Made by a program: the position numbers and the translations under genes
Shown: positions 1 through 7,331 of the stretch, piece by piece
Position numbering within the stretch: the first letter of the stretch is position 1
Layout of the letters: the number at the start of each line of letters is the position of its first letter
NCBI GenBank assembly: GCA_013695565.1
Contig: JACDAG010000377.1
Location: 1-11,697, forward strand
Length of the DNA: 11,697 bases
Reading direction: 5' to 3'
Source: Bradyrhizobium sp.
GTDB lineage: Bacteria; Pseudomonadota; Alphaproteobacteria; Rhizobiales; Xanthobacteraceae
The notes under the pieces: generated by a model
What the model was told of the DNA's origin: nothing
Seen by the model: the letters and a program-made list of their open reading frames with translations, nothing else
Database searches by the model: none

Positions 1-722
1 ATATCAACATGGGTTGCCCGGCGCGGCACGTCACCGGCGGCCAGTCGGGCTCGGCGCTGATGCGCGATCTCGACCATGCGCTGAAGCTGATCGAGGCGAC
101 GATCGCGGCCGTCAAAGTGCCGGTGACGCTGAAGATGCGGCTCGGCTGGGATCATCACTCGCTCAACGCCCCCGAACTGGCGCGCCGCGCCGAAGCGGCC
201 GGCGTGCAGATGATCACGGTGCACGGGCGCACGCGCTGCCAGTTCTACAAGGGCGAGGCGGATTGGAGCGCGGTGCGCGCAGTTCGGAACGCGATCTCGG
301 TCCCGCTCGTCGTCAACGGCGATATCACCTCGTTCGAGAAGGCAGTCAGCGCGCTCGAAATGTCGGGTGCGGACGCCGTGATGATCGGCCGCGGCGCGCA
401 GGGGCAGCCCTGGTTGCCGGGTCAGATCGGGCGGCAGCTTGAAAACGGCAAGTCGGAAGCAGCACCCTCGCTGTCCGAACAGCATGCGCACATCCGCGCG
501 CTCTATGATGAAGTCTGCCGCCACTACGGTTTGCGCATCGGGCTGAAGCACGCGCGCAAGCATCTTGGCTGGGCGCTCGAGATCGCCGCCCAATGCAGCC
601 GCGCGCCGGCGGAGACGCTCAAGGTCTGGCGACAAAAAATTCTGACGTCGGAGGATCCGCGCGGCGTGCACCGATCGCTCCAGGACGCCTACGATGATTT
701 TGCATGGAGCGCTGCCGCATGA
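1..722 (+). CDS. dusB: tRNA-dihydrouridine synthase DusB (NifR3 family), 5' end outside window
   Basis: FMN- and NADPH-dependent enzyme that reduces specific uridines in the tRNA D-loop to dihydrouridine in the cytosol. The reading frame is open from position 3, and the first codons give INMGCPAR, the Dus active-site motif whose cysteine (codon 15-17) is the catalytic acid. The ATG at 9 is therefore an internal Met, and roughly the first 90-100 residues lie upstream of the window. Further family signatures follow in order: KMRLGWD (FMN-binding lysine), TVHGRTR (conserved histidine), VNGDI, and GADAVMIGRGAQGQPW (flavin phosphate loop). The C-terminal helical tRNA-binding domain follows, with GLKHARKHLGW. 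The TGA stop at 720-722 overlaps the ntrB start. Linkage of this gene, historically nifR3, to ntrBC is typical of alphaproteobacteria and suggests one transcript. The DusB assignment rests on family motifs and context. Confidence 0.95.
   Translation, partial: INMGCPARHVTGGQSGSALMRDLDHALKLIEATIAAVKVPVTLKMRLGWDHHSLNAPELARRAEAAGVQMITVHGRTRCQFYKGEADWSAVRAVRNAISVPLVVNGDITSFEKAVSALEMSGADAVMIGRGAQGQPWLPGQIGRQLENGKSEAAPSLSEQHAHIRALYDEVCRHYGLRIGLKHARKHLGWALEIAAQCSRAPAETLKVWRQKILTSEDPRGVHRSLQDAYDDFAWSAAA
706..722 (+). promoter_or_regulatory. ntrB ribosome binding site and ATGA stop/start overlap with dusB
   Basis: GGAG at 706-709 lies inside the last codons of dusB, nine bases before the ATG at 719. 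The dusB TGA (720-722) is embedded in the ntrB start as ATGA. This arrangement is classical for translational coupling and decides between the two in-frame ATG candidates (704 and 719) for ntrB. Confidence 0.7.
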
Positions 723-1894
723 TTTCAGCTGCAGAAAATCGCCGGCGCGCGCCTTCCGAAGCCGAGGCGATCCTCAATGCACTGCCCAATCCGGTGCTGC
801 TGATTGCGCCCGATGGCCGCATCGTCGACGCCAACATCGCCGCCGAATCCTTCTTCGAGATTTCGACCCAGTTCCTGCAACGGCAGTCGCTGAAGGAGCT
901 GGTGCCGTTCGGCAGCCCGCTGCTGGCGCTGATCGATCAGGTGCGATCGAGCGGCTCGCCGGTCAATGAATACAAGGTCGATCTCGGCACGCCCAGGATC
1001 GGCGGCGACCGCCAGGTCGATCTGCACGTAGCACCCCTGACGGAGCGGCCGGGCCATATCGTCGTGATGCTGCAGGAACGCACGATCGCCGACAAGATGG
1101 ACCGGCAGTTGACGCATCGCAGTGCCGCGCGTTCGGTGATCGCGCTGGCCGCGATGCTGGCGCATGAAATCAAGAACCCGCTGTCCGGCATTCGCGGCGC
1201 TGCGCAATTGCTGGAGCAGGCGGCTTCATCCGAAGACCGCATGCTGACGCGGCTGATCTGCGACGAAGCCGACCGCATCGTCACGCTGGTCGACCGCATG
1301 GAAGTGTTCGGTGACGACCGCCCGGTGGCGCGCGGTCCCGTCAACATCCATTCCGTGCTCGACCACGTCAAACGGCTGGCGCAATCGGGCTTTGCCCGCA
1401 ACGTCCGCTTCGTCGAGGAATACGATCCGTCGCTGCCGCCGGTGCTGGCCAATCAGGACCAGCTGATCCAGGTGTTCCTCAATCTGGTGAAGAACGCCGC
1501 CGAGGCGGTCGCCGATCTCGGGTCGGACGCAGAAATCCAGCTCACCACCGCGTTCCGTCCCGGCGTTCGTCTTTCGGTGCCGGGCAAGAAATCGCGGGTG
1601 TCGCTGCCGCTCGAATTCTGCGTCAAGGACAACGGCTCCGGCGTGCCGGAAGACCTGTTGCCGAACCTGTTCGATCCCTTCGTCACCACCAAGCAGACCG
1701 GCAGCGGGCTTGGTCTCGCACTCGTTGCAAAGATCGTCGGCGATCACGGCGGCATCATCGAGTGCGAATCGCAATCGCGGAAGACCACGTTCCGCGTGCT
1801 GCTACCGATGTTCAACTCCACCAAGCATTTCGACCAAAGCAATCGCGATGACGTTTCGGGTACGCCATCGCCTGCCTCGCAGGAGGCAAGATGA
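719..1894 (+). CDS. ntrB: Nitrogen regulation sensor histidine kinase/phosphatase NtrB
   Basis: Soluble histidine kinase that phosphorylates and dephosphorylates NtrC in response to nitrogen status, normally relayed through PII protein. 391 residues from the ATG at 719. A PAS domain spans about residues 12-120 (ILNALPNPVLLIAPDGRIVDAN). The H-box is AHEIKNPLSGIRGA with phospho-acceptor His149. The N-box is NLVKNAAEA (Asn259), followed by G-boxes DNGSGVP and GSGLGLAL of the HATPase domain. No membrane segment is visible, consistent with a cytosolic protein. A short insert lies between the N- and G1-boxes. Start choice: an in-frame ATG also occurs at 704, but the 719 ATG overlaps the dusB stop as ATGA and has GGAG at 706-709 about 9 bases upstream, whereas 704 has no Shine-Dalgarno sequence. 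ntrC follows after 9 bases, so the pair is co-transcribed and translationally linked. Confidence 0.96.
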   Translation: MISAAENRRRAPSEAEAILNALPNPVLLIAPDGRIVDANIAAESFFEISTQFLQRQSLKELVPFGSPLLALIDQVRSSGSPVNEYKVDLGTPRIGGDRQVDLHVAPLTERPGHIVVMLQERTIADKMDRQLTHRSAARSVIALAAMLAHEIKNPLSGIRGAAQLLEQAASSEDRMLTRLICDEADRIVTLVDRMEVFGDDRPVARGPVNIHSVLDHVKRLAQSGFARNVRFVEEYDPSLPPVLANQDQLIQVFLNLVKNAAEAVADLGSDAEIQLTTAFRPGVRLSVPGKKSRVSLPLEFCVKDNGSGVPEDLLPNLFDPFVTTKQTGSGLGLALVAKIVGDHGGIIECESQSRKTTFRVLLPMFNSTKHFDQSNRDDVSGTPSPASQEAR

Positions 1895-1903
1895 GGAATA
1901 ACA

Positions 1904-3346
1904 ATGCCCGCAGGTAGCATACTTGTCGCCGATGACGACACCGCCATCCGTACGGTTCTAAACCAGGCTCTTTCGCGCGCCGGATACGAGGTGCGCCTGA
2001 CCGGAAACGCGGCGACGCTGTGGCGCTGGGTGAGCCAGGGCGAGGGTGATCTCGTCATCACCGACGTCGTGATGCCCGACGAGAACGCGTTCGACCTGCT
2101 GCCGCGCATCAAGAAGATGCGGCCGAACCTTCCCGTCATCGTCATGAGCGCGCAGAACACTTTCATGACGGCGATCCGGGCCTCGGAGCGCGGCGCCTAT
2201 GAATATCTGCCAAAACCCTTCGACCTCAAGGAGCTGATCACCATCGTCGGCCGCGCTTTGGCGGAGCCGAAGGAGCGGGTGGCAAGCTCCGCCGACGAAG
2301 GCGAATTCGATTCGATCCCGCTGGTCGGCCGCTCGCCGGCGATGCAGGAAATCTACCGCGTGCTGGCGCGTCTGATGCAGACCGACCTGACCGTGATGAT
2401 TTCAGGCGAGTCCGGTACCGGCAAGGAACTGGTCGCCCGCGCGCTGCATGACTATGGCAAGCGGCGCAACGGACCCTTCGTCGCGGTCAACATGGCGGCG
2501 ATCCCGCGCGATCTGATCGAGTCGGAATTGTTCGGCCATGAACGCGGCGCCTTCACCGGCGCCAACACACGGGCGTCGGGCCGGTTCGAACAGGCCGAAG
2601 GCGGCACGCTGTTCCTCGATGAAATCGGCGACATGCCGATGGAGGCGCAGACCCGCTTGCTGCGCGTGCTGCAGCAGGGCGAGTACACCACCGTCGGCGG
2701 TCGCACCCCGATCAAGACCGACGTGCGGATCGTGGCGGCGAGCAACAAGGATTTACGCATCCTGATTCAACAGGGCCTGTTCCGGGAAGACCTGTTCTTC
2801 CGCCTGAACGTGGTACCGCTGCGCCTGCCCCCGCTGCGCGAGCGCATCGAGGATCTGCCCGACCTGATCCGGCATTTCTTCGCGCTGGCCGAGAAGGACG
2901 GTTTGCCGCCCAAGAAGCTGGATACGCTGGCGCTGGACCGGCTCAAGCAGCACCGCTGGCCCGGCAACGTGCGCGAGCTCGAAAACCTCGCGCGCCGGCT
3001 CGCAGCACTCTATCCGCAGGACGTGATCACGGGTTCGGTGATCGACGGCGAACTGGCGCCGCCGGCCGTGGCCTCCGGCGGCAATGCACCGCTCGGCGTC
3101 GAGAATCTCGGCGGCGCGGTCGAGGCCTATCTGTCGTCGCACTTTTCGGGCTTCCCGAACGGGGTGCCGCCGCCGGGCCTCTACCACCGCATCCTCAAGG
3201 AGATCGAGGTGCCGCTGCTCACGGCGGCATTGGCGGCGACACGCGGCAATCAGATCCGCGCTGCCGATCTGCTCGGCCTCAATCGCAATACGCTGCGGAA
3301 GAAGATCCGGGACCTCGATATTCAGGTCTACCGGAGCGGCGGCTAA
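1904..3346 (+). CDS. ntrC: Nitrogen regulation response regulator NtrC, sigma-54 activator
   Basis: Phosphorylated by NtrB, it oligomerises and uses ATP hydrolysis to remodel sigma-54 RNA polymerase at nitrogen-assimilation promoters. 480 residues. The receiver domain (about 5-118) has the acidic pocket VADDD and phospho-acceptor Asp54 in ITDVVMPDE, plus PKPFD. The AAA+ domain (about 145-375) has Walker A GESGTGKE (168-175), an intact GAFTGA sigma-54 contact loop (215-220), Walker B with Asp239-Glu240 in GGTLFLDEIGDM, and sensor II WPGNVRELEN. A Fis-type helix-turn-helix lies at the C-terminus (IRAADLLGLNRNTLRKKI). Start: ATG preceded by TGAGGA at 1892-1897, which includes the ntrB stop. Length and every functional motif match active NtrC. 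The gene ends at TAA just before a dispersed repeat with a strong hairpin, which may limit read-through into ntrY. Confidence 0.98.
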   Translation: MPAGSILVADDDTAIRTVLNQALSRAGYEVRLTGNAATLWRWVSQGEGDLVITDVVMPDENAFDLLPRIKKMRPNLPVIVMSAQNTFMTAIRASERGAYEYLPKPFDLKELITIVGRALAEPKERVASSADEGEFDSIPLVGRSPAMQEIYRVLARLMQTDLTVMISGESGTGKELVARALHDYGKRRNGPFVAVNMAAIPRDLIESELFGHERGAFTGANTRASGRFEQAEGGTLFLDEIGDMPMEAQTRLLRVLQQGEYTTVGGRTPIKTDVRIVAASNKDLRILIQQGLFREDLFFRLNVVPLRLPPLRERIEDLPDLIRHFFALAEKDGLPPKKLDTLALDRLKQHRWPGNVRELENLARRLAALYPQDVITGSVIDGELAPPAVASGGNAPLGVENLGGAVEAYLSSHFSGFPNGVPPPGLYHRILKEIEVPLLTAALAATRGNQIRAADLLGLNRNTLRKKIRDLDIQVYRSGG

Positions 3347-3353
3347 CCGCGCT

Positions 3354-3454
3354 TAGAGCGTTTCCAGCGAAGTGGACCCGGTTCGCGTCAAGAAAACGCG
3401 TCAAAACAAGAATTTAGAGCCCCGTTCCGATTCTATCGGAACGGAAGAGGCTCT
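3354..3454 (+). repeat. Dispersed intergenic repeat, copy A, with terminal hairpin
   Basis: Begins eight bases after the ntrC stop. The first part (about 3354-3412) matches the reverse complement of 11094-11150 almost base for base over some 55 positions, differing mainly by small indels; copy B has one extra T in the TTT run and one extra A in GGAC(A)CCGG. It contains a small stem CGCGT/ACGCG (3384-3388 with 3396-3400). The second part is a strong imperfect hairpin. AGAGCC (3416-3421) pairs with GGCTCT (3449-3454), and CCGTTCCGAT (3422-3431) pairs perfectly with ATCGGAACGG (3435-3444) around a three-base loop. I believe this family is abundant between genes of Bradyrhizobium, but that is recall, not a search. 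It lacks a T-run, so it is not a canonical rho-independent terminator, though it may still attenuate or stabilise transcripts. Confidence 0.8.
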
Positions 3455-3484
3455 CGACCACGTCGAAATACGGGGATCGGTCGC

Positions 3485-3509
3485 TTCCGCGGCGGGGTAC
3501 GCCGCGGAA
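3485..3509 (+). repeat. Perfect 10-bp GC-rich hairpin upstream of ntrY
   Basis: TTCCGCGGCG (3485-3494) and CGCCGCGGAA (3500-3509) are exact reverse complements around the loop GGGTA. The immediately following AATTG-TCG-CAATT (sharing AA at 3508-3509) is a second inverted repeat. There is no T-run, so it is not a clear intrinsic terminator. Its design resembles the palindrome at 9241-9258, suggesting a REP-like sequence or a structured 5' untranslated region. Confidence 0.6.
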
Positions 3510-3594
3510 TTGTCGCAATTTGGCAACATTGTGATATGAATGCATCAGTCCGCGGCAGGCGGACACAAAACCTTTCAGCTCACCGATTGCCGGA

Positions 3595-5943
3595 ATGACC
3601 ACCGCAGAGACCTCGGCGCCTACGTTTGACGCGACGCTTGCCGAATCCACAGGAGGAATCCTGCGGAAGTGGGTGGCGCCGTTTGCGGTCGGCATCGCGT
3701 TGCTGTCGGCGTTCCTGACCTTCGTGGTGCTGAGCGGCCTGACGCCGATCGAGCCGTCGCGCCACGTCGTCTATTCCTTCCTGTTGATCAATGCCGCGAC
3801 CATCCTGCTCTTGGTCGCGATCATCGTCCGCGAAGTCTGGCAGGTGGTGCAGGCGCGACGCCGCGGCCGGGCGGCGGCGAGGCTGCACGTCCAGATCGTG
3901 GGTCTGTTCTCGGTGATTGCCGTGCTGCCGGCGGTGCTGGTGGCGATCGTGGCCAACGTCACCATCGATCGCGGTCTCGACCGGCTGTTCTCCGGCCCGA
4001 CGCGGGAGGTGATCGGGAACTCGCTGACCATCGCGCGTGCCTACACGTATGAACACGCGCAGCTCATCAATGGCGACATCCTGGGTATGGCCAATGACAT
4101 CGCCAACTCGCGACCGCTGTTCTTCCAGGACCGACGCACCTTCCTGGACTTGCTGACCAAAAGCGCCGCCTCGCGCAACCTGCCTGGCACCATGCTGCTG
4201 GACAAGGACGGCAACGTCGTCGTGTCCGCGCAAACCGGCATCCGGCAGGCGTTTGCGACGCCGCCAAAGGAACTGCTCGACAATGTCGGCGAGGACAAGC
4301 CCGAGATATCCGTCTTCCCGGAGGAGAATTACGTCGCGGCCGTGGTCCGCGTGCGATCCTTCGACGATACCTTCCTCTACGTCGCACGCCTGCTCGATCC
4401 ACGGGTGGTCGGCCAGTTGCGGCAGACCGAGGCCAGCGTCGCCGAATACGCCCAGATCGAATCCCGCCGGCTCGGCATCCAGGTCGCCTTCGCACTGATG
4501 TTTGCGGTGATCGCGCTGACGATCCTGATGGCGTCGGTGCTGATCGGGTTGAACTTTGCAAACTGGCTGGTGGCGCCGATCCGCAATTTGATGAGTGCTG
4601 CCAACATCGTGTCCACCGGCGATCTTCACGTCCAGGTGCCGGTTCACAAATCGGAGGGCGATCTGGCCCAGCTCGGCCAGACCTTTAACAAGATGACCCA
4701 GGAATTGCGTACCCAGCGCGACGAACTGGTCAGCGCCAGCGACCTGATCGACAGCCGCCGCCGTTTCATCGAAGCGGTGCTGTCATCGGCCAGCGCCGGC
4801 ATTATCGGTGTCGACGCCTCCGGCAGCGTCGGCATCCTGAACCGTTCGGCGGAAAAACTGATCGGCCATGTCGAATCGGAAACGCTCGACCATCCGCTGT
4901 CGGATGTGCTGCCCGAGCTCGACGACATGATGAAAACCGCGCGTGAGGGTACGCAGAAGCTGGTGCAGGGCCAGATCACCATCACCCGCGACGGCCATGA
5001 GAGCAACCTGTCGGTTCGCGTCAGCGCCGAACAGACCGGGCAATCGCGTGACAGCTACATCATCACGCTCGACGACATCACCGACCTGGTTTCCGCGCAG
5101 CGCACCTCGGCCTGGGGCGACGTCGCGCGCCGCATCGCTCACGAAATCAAGAACCCGCTGACCCCGATCCAGCTTTCGGCCGAACGTATCCGCCGCAAGT
5201 TCGGCAAGGTGATTATCGAGGACAAGGGCATCTTCGAGCAGTGCACCGACACCATCGTGCGCCAGGTCGACGACATCAGGCGGATGGTCGACGAATTCTC
5301 ACGGTTTGCACGGATGCCGAAGCCGGTGATGGAGGGCGAAGACGTCGCCGATGCCGTGCGCCAGGCGGTATTTCTGATGAAGGTCGGGCATCCCGACCTC
5401 GATATTGTAACCGAAATCAAGCAGGACCCGATGCGGGCGCAGTTCGACCGCCGGCTGATTTCGCAGGCGCTGACCAACATCATCAAGAACGCGACCGAAG
5501 CGATCGAACAGGTTCCGCCGGAAGAACTTGGCAAGGGCCGCATCGACGTGATCGCCGCGCAAGACAACGACGATATCGTGATCGACGTGATCGACAACGG
5601 TATCGGCCTGCCGAAGACGGCGCGGGCGCGCCTGCTAGAGCCCTATGTCACGACGCGGCAGAAGGGCACCGGGCTTGGTCTGGCGATCGTCGGCCGGGTG
5701 CTGGAAGACCATGGCGGCCGCATCGAGCTCAAGGACGCCTCGGACTTCCGGCCCGGGCAACGCGGGGCCTGGATGCGGCTGCGCTTTGCCGTCTCCGGTC
5801 AGGCGGCAAAAGCGGATGGCAAGGAACATGCCGTGGCGACAAAGGCGGAGGAGGGCGAAACAAAACTGTCGTCTTCCGGAACCAATGAGGCGGCATCGAC
5901 GACCAATGATGAAACCAAAATCAAAGCCGCAACAGGCAACTGA
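3595..5943 (+). CDS. ntrY: Membrane-bound nitrogen regulation sensor histidine kinase NtrY
   Basis: Inner-membrane histidine kinase that phosphorylates NtrX. It is linked in alphaproteobacteria to nitrogen metabolism, redox/oxygen sensing and envelope traits. 782 residues. Three hydrophobic helices lie near the N-terminus (about 26-48, 58-79, 100-124), then an extracytoplasmic region (about 125-290), a fourth helix (about 296-320), a HAMP linker (about 320-375) and a PAS domain (about 385-495, GIIGVDASGSVGILNRSAE). The H-box is AHEIKNPLTPIQLSAERI with His516, the N-box NIIKNATEA with Asn632, and G-boxes are DNGIGLP and KGTGLGLAIVG. The last 50 or so residues are a low-complexity, Ala/Lys/Glu/Thr-rich tail. 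Start: ATG 3595 is the only reasonable candidate because the frame is closed by TGA at 3532 and no better start lies between; its Shine-Dalgarno sequence is weak. ntrX begins 17 bases after the stop. Confidence 0.96.
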   Translation: MTTAETSAPTFDATLAESTGGILRKWVAPFAVGIALLSAFLTFVVLSGLTPIEPSRHVVYSFLLINAATILLLVAIIVREVWQVVQARRRGRAAARLHVQIVGLFSVIAVLPAVLVAIVANVTIDRGLDRLFSGPTREVIGNSLTIARAYTYEHAQLINGDILGMANDIANSRPLFFQDRRTFLDLLTKSAASRNLPGTMLLDKDGNVVVSAQTGIRQAFATPPKELLDNVGEDKPEISVFPEENYVAAVVRVRSFDDTFLYVARLLDPRVVGQLRQTEASVAEYAQIESRRLGIQVAFALMFAVIALTILMASVLIGLNFANWLVAPIRNLMSAANIVSTGDLHVQVPVHKSEGDLAQLGQTFNKMTQELRTQRDELVSASDLIDSRRRFIEAVLSSASAGIIGVDASGSVGILNRSAEKLIGHVESETLDHPLSDVLPELDDMMKTAREGTQKLVQGQITITRDGHESNLSVRVSAEQTGQSRDSYIITLDDITDLVSAQRTSAWGDVARRIAHEIKNPLTPIQLSAERIRRKFGKVIIEDKGIFEQCTDTIVRQVDDIRRMVDEFSRFARMPKPVMEGEDVADAVRQAVFLMKVGHPDLDIVTEIKQDPMRAQFDRRLISQALTNIIKNATEAIEQVPPEELGKGRIDVIAAQDNDDIVIDVIDNGIGLPKTARARLLEPYVTTRQKGTGLGLAIVGRVLEDHGGRIELKDASDFRPGQRGAWMRLRFAVSGQAAKADGKEHAVATKAEEGETKLSSSGTNEAASTTNDETKIKAATGN

Positions 5944-5960
5944 CAAGACAGGTGTAACCC

Positions 5961-7331
5961 ATGGCCAGTGACATTCTGATTGTCGACGACGAAGCAGATA
6001 TCCGGGACCTGGTTGCGGGCATTCTGGACGACGAGGGGTTCTCGACGCGGACTGCGCGCGACAGCGATTCGGCGCTTGCCGAGGTCGCCAACCGCCGCCC
6101 GCATCTGGTGTTCCTCGACATCTGGCTGCAGGGCTCCAAGCTCGACGGTCTGCAATTGCTCGAACAGATCAAGAAGGACCATGCCGACGTGCCGGTCGTG
6201 ATGATCTCCGGCCACGGCAACATCGAGACCGCGGTCGCAGCCATCAAGCGCGGCGCCTATGACTTCATCGAGAAGCCCTTCAAGGCGGACCGGCTGATCC
6301 TGGTGGCGACGCGGGCGCTGGAAACGTCGCGACTGAAGCGCGAAGTGAAGGAGCTGAAACAAATGGCTCCGGCCGCCAGCGTTCTGACCGGGCGTTCGGC
6401 CTGCATGAACCAGCTGCGCCAGACCATCGACCGGGCCGCCAAGGCCAACAGCCGCATCCTGATCGTTGGTCCTCCCGGTTCGGGCAAGGAGCTGGCGGCG
6501 CGGACCCTGCATCACGCCTCGGCCCGCGCCGAAGGGCCGTTCGTCGTCATCAACGCCGCGGCGATTACGCCGGAGCGGATGGAAGTCGAAATGTTCGGGA
6601 TCGAACAGACCAATGGCGAGCAGACCCGCAAGGCCGGCGCGCTGGAAGAAGCCCATGGCGGCACGCTGTTCATCGACGAAATCGCCGACATGCCGCGCGA
6701 AACCCAAAACAAGATCCTGCGCGTGCTGGTCGATCAGACCTTCCAGCGTTCGGGCGGCACCGCCAAGGTGCATGTCGACGTTCGCATCATCTCCTCGACC
6801 GCGCGCAATCTGGAGGAAGAAATCGCCGAAGGGCGCTTCCGTGAGGACCTCTATCACCGGCTGTCGGTGGTGCCGATCCGGGTGCCGCCGCTGTCGGAGC
6901 GGCGCGAGGACATTCCCGAACTGATCGACTACTTCATGGACCAGATTTCGATCGCGACCGGCTTGCCGAAGCGCCAGATCGGCCAGGACGCGATGGCGGT
7001 GCTGCAATCGCATGTCTGGCCCGGCAACGTGCGCCAGCTCCGCAATAACGTCGAGCGCGTGATGATTCTCGCAGCCGGCGGTCCGGAAGCGATCGTCACC
7101 GCCGACATGCTGCCGCAGGACGTCGGCTCGATGGTGCCGGCGATGCCGACCAGCAACAATGGCGAGCACATCATGGGGCTGCCGCTCCGCGAGGCGCGGG
7201 AAGTGTTCGAGCGCGATTATCTGATCGCCCAGATCAGCCGTTTCTCCGGCAATATTTCGCGCACGGCGGAATTCGTCGGCATGGAGCGCTCGGCCCTGCA
7301 TCGCAAGCTCAAGGCACTCGGGGTCGGCTGA
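5961..7331 (+). CDS. ntrX: Response regulator NtrX (NtrC-like, without GAFTGA loop)
   Basis: Cognate regulator of NtrY. 456 residues from an ATG preceded by AGGTG at 5951-5955. The receiver domain (about 4-118) has the acidic pocket VDDEAD and phospho-acceptor Asp53 in VFLDIWLQG, plus EKPFK. The AAA+ domain has a Walker A variant GPPGSGKE (170-177), Walker B GGTLFIDEIADM with Asp239-Glu240, a preserved FREDLYHRLSVVPIR segment, and sensor II WPGNVRQLRNN. The region between EMFG (210-213) and Walker B, where NtrC carries GAFTGA, reads IEQTNGEQTRKAGALEEA and is two residues shorter, so the sigma-54 contact loop is missing. The C-terminus has a Fis-type helix-turn-helix (ISRTAEFVGMERSALHRKL). It therefore probably binds DNA and controls sigma-70-type or repressed promoters rather than activating sigma-54 polymerase. 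The gene is intact, with codon use like its neighbours. Confidence 0.95.
   Translation: MASDILIVDDEADIRDLVAGILDDEGFSTRTARDSDSALAEVANRRPHLVFLDIWLQGSKLDGLQLLEQIKKDHADVPVVMISGHGNIETAVAAIKRGAYDFIEKPFKADRLILVATRALETSRLKREVKELKQMAPAASVLTGRSACMNQLRQTIDRAAKANSRILIVGPPGSGKELAARTLHHASARAEGPFVVINAAAITPERMEVEMFGIEQTNGEQTRKAGALEEAHGGTLFIDEIADMPRETQNKILRVLVDQTFQRSGGTAKVHVDVRIISSTARNLEEEIAEGRFREDLYHRLSVVPIRVPPLSERREDIPELIDYFMDQISIATGLPKRQIGQDAMAVLQSHVWPGNVRQLRNNVERVMILAAGGPEAIVTADMLPQDVGSMVPAMPTSNNGEHIMGLPLREAREVFERDYLIAQISRFSGNISRTAEFVGMERSALHRKLKALGVG

Larger units (their letters stand above)
3347..3594 (+). promoter_or_regulatory. ntrC-ntrY intergenic region, likely ntrYX leader/promoter area
   Basis: 248 bases separate ntrC and ntrY, far more than the 9-17 base spacings inside each pair, so ntrYX probably has its own promoter as well as possible read-through. 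The first 100 bases are the dispersed repeat. Then come a perfect GC-rich hairpin (3485-3509), a small inverted repeat AATTG-TCG-CAATT (3508-3520), and an AT-richer stretch (about 3508-3545) where a promoter would be expected. TTGGCA at about 3520 resembles a -35 box, but I could not find a well-spaced -10 hexamer, and no sigma-54 GG-N10-GC match is present at TGGC. Confidence 0.4.

Noticed and set aside
9..722. ATG at position 9 as the true start of dusB
   Set aside because: The ATG is inside the conserved INMGCPAR active-site motif, and the frame is open to the window edge, so the gene begins upstream.
3519..3540. Possible sigma-54 promoter (TTGGCAAC...) upstream of ntrY
   Set aside because: The GG is not followed by GC at the required 10-base spacing, so the -24/-12 rule is not met.
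3580..4647. 355-residue open frame on the minus strand, antisense to ntrY
   Set aside because: His/Gln/Arg/Asp-rich composition typical of the shadow frame of a GC-rich gene, no recognisable domain, and ntrY on the plus strand is clearly real.
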